From: an uncultured Erysipelotrichaceae bacterium
GTDB taxonomy: Bacteria; Bacillota_I; Bacilli_A; RFN20; CAG-826
NCBI GenBank assembly: GCA_902800255.1
Contig: CADCDV010000055.1
Location: 1 to 7,083, forward strand
Reading direction: 5' to 3'
Length of the DNA: 7,083 bases
Shown here: piece after piece, positions 1 to 4,691 of the stretch
How the letters are laid out: each line of letters opens with the position of its first letter
Numbering within the stretch: the stretch's first letter is position 1
The notes under the pieces: generated by a model
Databases searched by the model: none
What the model saw: the letters and a program-made list of their open reading frames with translations, nothing else
Told to the model about the DNA's origin: nothing
Made by a program: the position numbers and the translations under genes

Positions 1-715
1 AGGTATAAAGGGCAAGGTCTTTTGAAGCAGAATCAATCGTCAGCTTATACATGCTGATATGGGTCGTGGTATCAACGATTGAACAGCCTTTACTGACATC
101 GAATTCGACGTCCTTGCACTCAAGCTCATCAGGGTTTGACGCGCTTTGAGCCATAGAGATGTAGCTCTTGGTCTTGCCGTTATAGAGGTCTGCGGTCTTG
201 ATTGGGAAATACTTAGGTTCGGTGATTTCGCTCTTATAAATAACCGACGCTTTCTTGGTTTCGATGTTGAATTTGATCGTGTAGATGCCATCTTTGAGGA
301 CGTTGATGCGGATATCGTATCCTGCTTCTTTTTCCTCTTCGACGCAGGTTTTGTCATAGCCTTCTTCTAAAGAAGCCCAGAGGTATTTGACGTCCTTGGT
401 GACGAAATAGAAATAGTCCTTCTCATAGAAGTACATGTTGTCGTAGACACGGAGGTTCTTATCATTCTCATCGAGGTAGAAATATGAGTAATTGGTGAAG
501 TAACCGTTGCACTCAAGGGACATAAGGATGTCTTCGCGTGTGTAATAGGTCTGGCTTTCTTCCTGGTTGACGAACTCCGGGATGGATTCGTTTGGGAGAG
601 AGGAAAGATTCTCGTTGCCAAATTTGATGGCGGCCGCTCCTTCTCCTCCGAAGAACGAGCAAGAGGCAAGGAGTAACGTTGAAAGGGAAATGACACTTAA
701 AGCGGTTTTCTTCAT
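1..715 (-). CDS. Putative surface lipoprotein, 3' end beyond window
   Basis: An open frame starts at ATG 715-713 and runs 238 codons to the left edge without a stop. The protein begins MKKTALSVISLSTLLLASC: two lysines, a hydrophobic stretch and a lipobox (LASC, Cys19), so it is probably a lipid-anchored exported protein cut before Cys19. A short GGEG linker follows, then a domain rich in Tyr and Phe (about residues 55-110, for example YFTNYSYFYL and MYFYEKDYFYF), which suggests beta structure. Around residues 143-157 is DGIYTIKFNIETKKA, the kind of beta-hairpin pattern seen in extracellular immunoglobulin-like or carbohydrate-associated lipoproteins; that resemblance is weak. A GAGGT ribosome binding site (726-722) sits 6 bases before the ATG. 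The gene follows the lipase terminator and seems to have its own promoter. I do not recognise the family and assign no function. The lipoprotein call is firm; the ligand is unknown. Confidence 0.85.
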   Translation of the reverse strand, partial: MKKTALSVISLSTLLLASCSFFGGEGAAAIKFGNENLSSLPNESIPEFVNQEESQTYYTREDILMSLECNGYFTNYSYFYLDENDKNLRVYDNMYFYEKDYFYFVTKDVKYLWASLEEGYDKTCVEEEKEAGYDIRINVLKDGIYTIKFNIETKKASVIYKSEITEPKYFPIKTADLYNGKTKSYISMAQSASNPDELECKDVEFDVSKGCSIVDTTTHISMYKLTIDSASKDLALYT

Positions 716-743
716 AGATGGACCTCGGTTCTTATTTTAGTAT

Positions 744-775
744 TTTATACTTAAAATCCTCGGAAATCCTGCCAA
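744..775 (-). promoter_or_regulatory. Candidate promoter of the lipoprotein gene
   Basis: On the minus strand TTGGCA (775-770) precedes TATAAA (749-744), giving a predicted start about 20 bases upstream of the ATG and leaving the GAGGT site inside a short leader. The 20-base spacer is longer than the usual 17, so the -10 is the better supported half. The region lies just downstream of the lipase terminator, where a promoter is needed. Confidence 0.35.
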
Positions 776-823
776 AAATGAAAAATCGATTAGACAGTTT
801 ATCCAAAACGGAAAATCCCCAAC

Positions 824-851
824 AAAAAAGGGGTTTTTCATTAGAAACCCC
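824..851 (-). terminator. Intrinsic terminator of the lipase gene
   Basis: On the minus strand GGGGTTT (851-845) pairs perfectly with AAACCCC (836-830) around an 8-base loop, and a run of six T follows (829-824). The 5' arm lies in the last codons of the lipase gene and the TAA stop is in the loop. The plus strand also reads as a hairpin followed by TGTTTTT, so it could work in both directions, although no plus-strand gene approaches it. Confidence 0.85.
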
Positions 852-1623
852 TGTTTTTCAAATCCTCACACAAGGTTGAGTAGAATCCGTATATCCTCTC
901 CTTCTTGCTTTTCTTCGCCATAAAATCGAAGACGTCGCTATGGGAGATTGAGCCTTCTAGCATGAGGCCCTTATATTCGCCGAATTTGGCGGACTCTTTG
1001 CTGACTAGACCGTCGCTAGGCTCCCCTTTCTCAACGTGATGGCAAAAGGCTAACGGAATTCCAAGAACGAAATCGTCCCGGCTTCTTTCAAGCGTGGCCG
1101 AATAGCTTTGGCAGTAGATCCCGCTTCCAGCCTTGAGAATCACCTCTTCAACAGGATTCCAGGAAGCAAGCTGCTCTAATGATTTTAAGGAATTTGGATG
1201 CCTATCTCCGAGGATGCGGTACCAAAGGTTGACGAAGAAGGCCATGACATGGAGCATCCAGCGAGGGAGTTTCGCCACTCCTCTAGCGACTGGGGTTCCT
1301 TTATGTGGGGTGCACATGGTCGTAAAGCTTGCGACATGTTCCGCCATATCTAGTTTCTCAATCATGTATTTGGCATCAAGGCCGCCTTTTGAGTGGGCGA
1401 TGATGTTCACTTTGTCAACAGCATTCTCTTCGAGAATCTTGAGGATTTCCTTCTTAAGGACCTCTGCGTTGTGCTCAATTGGGGCAAAAGCCTCAACTTT
1501 GCTTCTAGATACGACAAAGCCTTCCTCTTTGAGTTTGCGTTCAATCTGGCCAAAAGGCTTCATGAAAATGCAGTCTCTGACAGCGAGACCGTGCACGAGG
1601 ATAATCGGGTAACGGGTGTTCAT
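841..1623 (-). CDS. Alpha/beta-hydrolase lipase/esterase, cytoplasmic
   Basis: Predicted 260-residue serine hydrolase that would cleave carboxylic esters such as acylglycerols. The start strand and oxyanion-hole motif is IILVHGLAV (residues 7-15). The nucleophile elbow is AHSKGG with Ser78. The likely acid is Asp204 in SDGLVSKES, and the likely base is His228 in SHSD; both match the DGLV and HxD blocks of family I triacylglycerol lipases. Residues 121-140 (RWMLHVMAFFVNLWYRILGD) form a hydrophobic helix that may act as a lid or touch membrane. There is no signal peptide, unlike most family I lipases, so it probably acts inside the cell. I chose ATG 1623 because the hydrolase fold begins at once after it; the frame extends to a GTG at 1671, but that adds 16 residues overlapping the promoter and lacks a ribosome binding site. 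No good Shine-Dalgarno precedes ATG 1623 either. The substrate cannot be told. Confidence 0.88.
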   Translation of the reverse strand: MNTRYPIILVHGLAVRDCIFMKPFGQIERKLKEEGFVVSRSKVEAFAPIEHNAEVLKKEILKILEENAVDKVNIIAHSKGGLDAKYMIEKLDMAEHVASFTTMCTPHKGTPVARGVAKLPRWMLHVMAFFVNLWYRILGDRHPNSLKSLEQLASWNPVEEVILKAGSGIYCQSYSATLERSRDDFVLGIPLAFCHHVEKGEPSDGLVSKESAKFGEYKGLMLEGSISHSDVFDFMAKKSKKERIYGFYSTLCEDLKNRGF

Positions 1624-1631
1624 CGCGTTTG

Positions 1632-1661
1632 ATAATATCACTTTTGGGGAAGACGAGTAAA
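1632..1661 (-). promoter_or_regulatory. Extended -10 promoter of the lipase gene
   Basis: The minus strand reads TTTACT (1661-1656, 4 of 6 matches to TTGACA), an 18-base spacer, then TATTAT (1637-1632, 5 of 6 matches to TATAAT) preceded by TG one base upstream, which makes an extended -10. Only 8 bases separate the -10 from ATG 1623, so the transcript would begin at or within about 3 bases of the start codon. It lies between the previous terminator and the gene. Confidence 0.55.
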
Positions 1662-1682
1662 CACGCCCCACCGCTCATACGC

Positions 1683-1708
1683 AAAAGAAAAAGGCCAAAA
1701 TGGCCTTT
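1683..1708 (-). terminator. Intrinsic terminator of the membrane protein gene
   Basis: On the minus strand AAAGGCCA (1708-1701) pairs perfectly with TGGCCTTT (1697-1690) around a 3-base loop, followed by TTCTTTT (1689-1683). It begins 22 bases past the TGA stop of the membrane protein gene and separates that gene from the lipase. Confidence 0.88.
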
Positions 1709-1730
1709 AAGTGTGAATGACGGAGACCGA

Positions 1731-2219
1731 TCAGTTGCTTTTCTTTGTATCCCTTTTGACGAGGGATAAGACTGCGAGGACAGTGACGAATAACCCTTCA
1801 ACGAGATCGAACAAAACAAAGATGATGCTAAGCACGATGAATTGCTGCGCAGTTTCAGCATCGGGATAGTATGGATAGCCAGAAGGTTGCGAATAATAAG
1901 AGATGGTTTGGGCACAATCAAAGATTTGCATCGGCAAAAAGCCAAGCATAAGAATGCCAGCGCAAACTAAGAGAAGAATAGCGGGAATTATATGGTCTGA
2001 ATCCCCATCTTTCTTCTTGAACATCTTAGCCGTAAATACAATTCCTAAGATGGCTGCAATAAGCATCAAAGCACCAAGAATTAATCTGACATAGTACGCA
2101 CCTGGAAGCTGGACTCCATCATTTGAGTACACGACTATGCTTTCAACTGCAGAAATGAAAAGCTCAAAGCTTAAGAGAGCAGACACACATAGACCAGCGA
2201 ACAAAAATACTTTTTTCAT
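1731..2219 (-). CDS. Small four-helix membrane protein of unknown function
   Basis: Predicted 162-residue integral membrane protein with four hydrophobic segments, roughly residues 4-30, 45-65, 77-99 and 126-153. Lysines at the N terminus, in the 66-72 loop (KMFKKKD) and at the C terminus (KRDTKK) put both ends and the middle loop in the cytoplasm by the positive-inside rule. That leaves outer loops at 31-44 and at 100-125; the second is rich in Tyr and Pro (YYSQPSGYPYYPD). Start ATG 2219 has a GAGGTAAC ribosome binding site 8 bases upstream (2232-2225), which fixes the start. The gene lies alone between two terminators, so it has its own transcript, but I see no convincing promoter in the short gap. 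I recognise no catalytic motif, transporter signature or family. It is a real gene by length, ribosome binding site and helix pattern; its function is unknown. Confidence 0.8.
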   Translation of the reverse strand: MKKVFLFAGLCVSALLSFELFISAVESIVVYSNDGVQLPGAYYVRLILGALMLIAAILGIVFTAKMFKKKDGDSDHIIPAILLLVCAGILMLGFLPMQIFDCAQTISYYSQPSGYPYYPDAETAQQFIVLSIIFVLFDLVEGLFVTVLAVLSLVKRDTKKSN

Positions 2220-2277
2220 GATTTGTTACCTCGGTTTTTTATCATGCGCTTTTTGATAGAAGGAAATCAATACCCTT

Positions 2278-2312
2278 AAAAGAAAAATCCACTGGATTTG
2301 CAGCGGATTTTT
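2278..2312 (-). terminator. Intrinsic terminator of the purL-fhs unit
   Basis: On the minus strand AAAAATCCGCTG (2312-2301) pairs with CAGTGGATTTTT (2294-2283) around a 6-base loop, a 12-pair stem with one G-U wobble, followed by CTTTT (2282-2278). It lies 25 bases past the fhs stop and should end the purine and one-carbon transcript. Confidence 0.88.
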
Positions 2313-2337
2313 CGATTTTGCTCGTAATTTTCGGATA

Positions 2338-4002
2338 TTAGAACAAGCCGGAGATGTTGCCATCTTCATCGACATCGATGTTATTGGCAGCAGGTACTTT
2401 TGGAAGACCAGGCATTGTCATGATCTCGCCGGTTAAGGCAACGATGAAGCCTGCGCCTGCGCTGACTTTGATGTTTCTGACGGTGACCTCGAAGTTCTCT
2501 GGAGCGCCAAGTTTGTTCTGGTCATCAGAGAAGGAGTATTGGGTCTTAGCAACGCAGATTGGGAGGTTTCTGAATCCGAGTTCTTCGAGTCTAGCGGCCT
2601 GCTTCTTGGCGGCTGGGGTAAGAACGACGCGGCTGCCATGGTAGATCTTCTTGACGATTTGGTCGAGTTTCTCCTCGATGGAGTTGTCGAGTTCATAGCT
2701 GAAGGTGAAGTTATTTGGTTCATCGCAAAGGCGGACGACTTCTTTCGCAAGTTCGATGCCACCATTGCCACCATCAGCCCAAACGGTCGAGAGTTTGACG
2801 TTGACGCCGAGTTCTTTGCATTTCTTCTCAACGAGCTCGATTTCAGCATCGGTGTCGGTTGGGAAACGGTTGATCGCGACGACGCATGGGAGGTGATAGA
2901 CGGACACGATGTTGTCGATGTGTCTAAGAAGGTTTGGAAGGCCTTTTTCAAGGGCAACGAGATCTTCTTTGCCAAGTTCGGTCTTCTTTAAGCCACCGTG
3001 CATCTTAAGAGCTCTCACGGTTGCGACCATGACGACGCAATCTGGTTTGAGGCCGGCTAAGCGGCATTTGATGTCGAGGAATTTCTCAGCGCCAAGATCA
3101 GCACCGAATCCGGCTTCTGTGACGGTGTAGTCAGCAAGCGACATAGCCATGTTGGTGGCAGTGACGGAGTTGCAGCCATGGGCGATGTTGGCGAATGGGC
3201 CACCATGGACGAAGCATGGGGTGCCTTCAAGGGTCTGGACGAGGTTTGGCTTGATGGCGTCCTTGAGAAGAGCGGTCATCGCACCGACGGCGTGGAGGTC
3301 TTTGGCGGTGACTGGTTTGTCGTCATAGGTGTAGGCGACGACCATTCTGCCGATTCTTTCCTTTAAGTCGTTGATTGAGGTGGCAAGGCAGAAGATGGCC
3401 ATCATTTCGGTAGCGACGGTGATGTCGAATCCATCTTCTCTTGGGGTGCCGTTGGCTTTTCCGCCAAGGCCATCGACGACGAATCTAAGCTGGCGGTCAT
3501 TCATATCAAGGCATCTCTTGATGACGATCTTGCGGTTGTCGATGCCTAATGGGTTGCCTTGCTGGATTGAGTTATCGAGAAGAGCGCAGAGAAGGTTGTT
3601 GGCTGTGGTGATGGCGTGGAAGTCACCGGTGAAGTGAAGGTTGATGTCCTCCATTGGGACGACCTGGGCGTATCCACCGCCGGCAGCGCCGCCTTTGATG
3701 CCGAAGACTGGGCCAAGAGATGGTTCTCTTAAGGCTGCGATGGTGTTCTTGCCGATCTTTCTAAGACCGTCGGCAAGGCCGATGCTGGTTGTGGTTTTGC
3801 CTTCTCCAGCTGGGGTTGGGGTGATGGCGGTGACAAGGATGAGTTTTCCTTTCTTGCGTCCTTCTTTTAAGAGGGCGTAGTCGACCTTGGCTTTGTACTT
3901 GCCATAAGGTTCAAGGTACTTGTCGTCGACGCCGGCGAGTTTCGCGATGTCGAAGATGACCTTTTTCTCGCACTTTTGCGCGATTTCAATGTCTGTAAGC
4001 AT
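2338..4002 (-). CDS. fhs: Formate-tetrahydrofolate ligase
   Basis: ATP-dependent cytosolic enzyme that joins formate and tetrahydrofolate to give 10-formyl-tetrahydrofolate, the one-carbon donor for the purine formyltransferases and for formyl-methionine. The 554 residues match the usual length of about 555-560. The nucleotide-binding loop TPAGEGKT is at residues 63-70, the first family signature GIKGGAAGGGY at 101-111 and the second, VATVRALKMHGG, at 326-337. The family-typical C terminus MPGLPKVPAA (530-539) ends in SGLF. The start is fixed by a perfect AGGAGG 8 bases before ATG 4002. It begins 29 bases after the purL stop with no terminator between, so it is probably co-transcribed with purL, and a strong hairpin follows it. 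The frame is intact and no key motif is missing. In this setting it likely supplies formyl groups for purine synthesis; the enzyme is also the first folate step of the Wood-Ljungdahl methyl branch, but nothing else here points to acetogenesis. Confidence 0.98.
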   Translation of the reverse strand: MLTDIEIAQKCEKKVIFDIAKLAGVDDKYLEPYGKYKAKVDYALLKEGRKKGKLILVTAITPTPAGEGKTTTSIGLADGLRKIGKNTIAALREPSLGPVFGIKGGAAGGGYAQVVPMEDINLHFTGDFHAITTANNLLCALLDNSIQQGNPLGIDNRKIVIKRCLDMNDRQLRFVVDGLGGKANGTPREDGFDITVATEMMAIFCLATSINDLKERIGRMVVAYTYDDKPVTAKDLHAVGAMTALLKDAIKPNLVQTLEGTPCFVHGGPFANIAHGCNSVTATNMAMSLADYTVTEAGFGADLGAEKFLDIKCRLAGLKPDCVVMVATVRALKMHGGLKKTELGKEDLVALEKGLPNLLRHIDNIVSVYHLPCVVAINRFPTDTDAEIELVEKKCKELGVNVKLSTVWADGGNGGIELAKEVVRLCDEPNNFTFSYELDNSIEEKLDQIVKKIYHGSRVVLTPAAKKQAARLEELGFRNLPICVAKTQYSFSDDQNKLGAPENFEVTVRNIKVSAGAGFIVALTGEIMTMPGLPKVPAANNIDVDEDGNISGLF

Positions 4003-4010
4003 TCTTTTTT

Positions 4011-4016
4011 CCTCCT
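4011..4016 (-). promoter_or_regulatory. Strong ribosome binding site of fhs
   Basis: The minus strand reads AGGAGG, a full match to the anti-Shine-Dalgarno core, 8 bases upstream of the fhs ATG. It decides the fhs start and suggests high expression. Confidence 0.9.
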
Positions 4017-4031
4017 AAGAAATTTTATTTT

Positions 4032-4691
4032 TTATTTGAAGAACTCAACCGCGGACTTAAACATTTCCATGTCATATTCGCCGTAGACGTTCTTATATAA
4101 TCCATTTCCGATACGTTCGCTGTGACCCATCTTGCCAAGGATTCTTCCATCGAAGGAAGTGATGCCTTCAACGGCTAAGACTGAGTTATTTGGGTTATAG
4201 CGGATGTCGTCGGTTGCTTCGCCTTTAAGGTTAACATATTGCGTAGCAATTTGCCCATTTTTAGCAAGTTCCTTCACGAGCTCTTCGCTAGCAAAGAAGC
4301 GGCCTTCGCCATGGGAGATGGCAACGTTATAGACGTCGCCGACCTTGGTTCTTGCTAACCATGGTGACTTATTGGATGCGATTCTCGTTCTCACGATCTT
4401 GGATTGGTGTCTGGCAATCGTGTTGAAGGTAAGGGTTGGGCAAGACTCATCGGTATCCATGATCTTGCCATATGGGACAAGGCCAAGCTTGATTAAGGCT
4501 TGGAAACCATTACAGATGCCAAGCATGAGGCCTTCTCTATTCTCAAGAAGGTCAGTGACGGCATTCTTGACCGCTTCGTTCCTGAAGAACGAGGTGATGA
4601 ACTTGGCGGAACCGTCTGGTTCGTCACCACCGCTGAATCCGCCTGGGATGAAGATGATCTGGCTCTTCTTCACCTCTTCAGCGAAATCCAC
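4032..4691 (-). CDS. purL: FGAM synthase, glutaminase domain fragment (out of frame with the synthetase part)
   Basis: This is the C-terminal class I glutamine amidotransferase domain of a one-chain FGAM synthase. It releases ammonia from glutamine for the synthetase domain. From the nominal GTG at 4691 it has 219 residues. Seen are IPGGFSGGDEPDGSAKF (15-31), the nucleophile loop LGICNGFQ with Cys60, and HSE near the end with His190 and Glu192, so all three catalytic residues are present. The GTG has no ribosome binding site, and homology-like sequence (AGASVKIFVINNLD) continues upstream to about 4757, so 4691 is probably not a true start. The frame is open up to a TGA at 4775-4773. The expected first strand of the domain (family pattern PVFPGTNCEYD) is missing. 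I therefore read it as the detached end of purL, not as a free-standing purQ. It overlaps the synthetase frame by 22 bases, so some reinitiation cannot be excluded. Confidence 0.85.
   Translation of the reverse strand: MDFAEEVKKSQIIFIPGGFSGGDEPDGSAKFITSFFRNEAVKNAVTDLLENREGLMLGICNGFQALIKLGLVPYGKIMDTDESCPTLTFNTIARHQSKIVRTRIASNKSPWLARTKVGDVYNVAISHGEGRFFASEELVKELAKNGQIATQYVNLKGEATDDIRYNPNNSVLAVEGITSFDGRILGKMGHSERIGNGLYKNVYGEYDMEMFKSAVEFFK

Noticed and set aside
40..696. Two minus-strand frames rich in Ser, Thr and Arg (40-357 and 367-696)
   Set aside because: They are out-of-frame shadows of the lipoprotein gene, which has the signal peptide and ribosome binding site; their composition is not protein-like.
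1133..1612. A 159-codon plus-strand frame opposite the lipase
   Set aside because: It is antisense to the conserved catalytic core of the lipase and has no start signals of its own.
1624..1671. GTG 1671 as the lipase start
   Set aside because: It adds 16 non-conserved residues that overlap the likely promoter and lacks a ribosome binding site.
2220..2277. Promoter TTGATT with GATAAA before the membrane protein gene
   Set aside because: The 21-base spacing is poor and the start would fall inside the ribosome binding site, so I do not annotate it, though some promoter must exist.
2539..2991. A 150-codon plus-strand frame opposite fhs
   Set aside because: It lies fully inside fhs, has no ribosome binding site, and its acidic, Val-rich composition follows from the codon pattern of the opposite strand.
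4670..4672. TGA read as Trp (recoded genetic code)
   Set aside because: Trp residues in fhs and the lipase use TGG, and TGA ends the four-helix protein gene just before a terminator; read-through at 4672 would not restore the glutaminase frame.
4032..4691. A free-standing purQ gene
   Set aside because: The GTG start has no ribosome binding site, matching sequence continues upstream of it, the first strand of the fold is missing, and the IPGGFSGGDEPDGS block is the one-chain PurL type.
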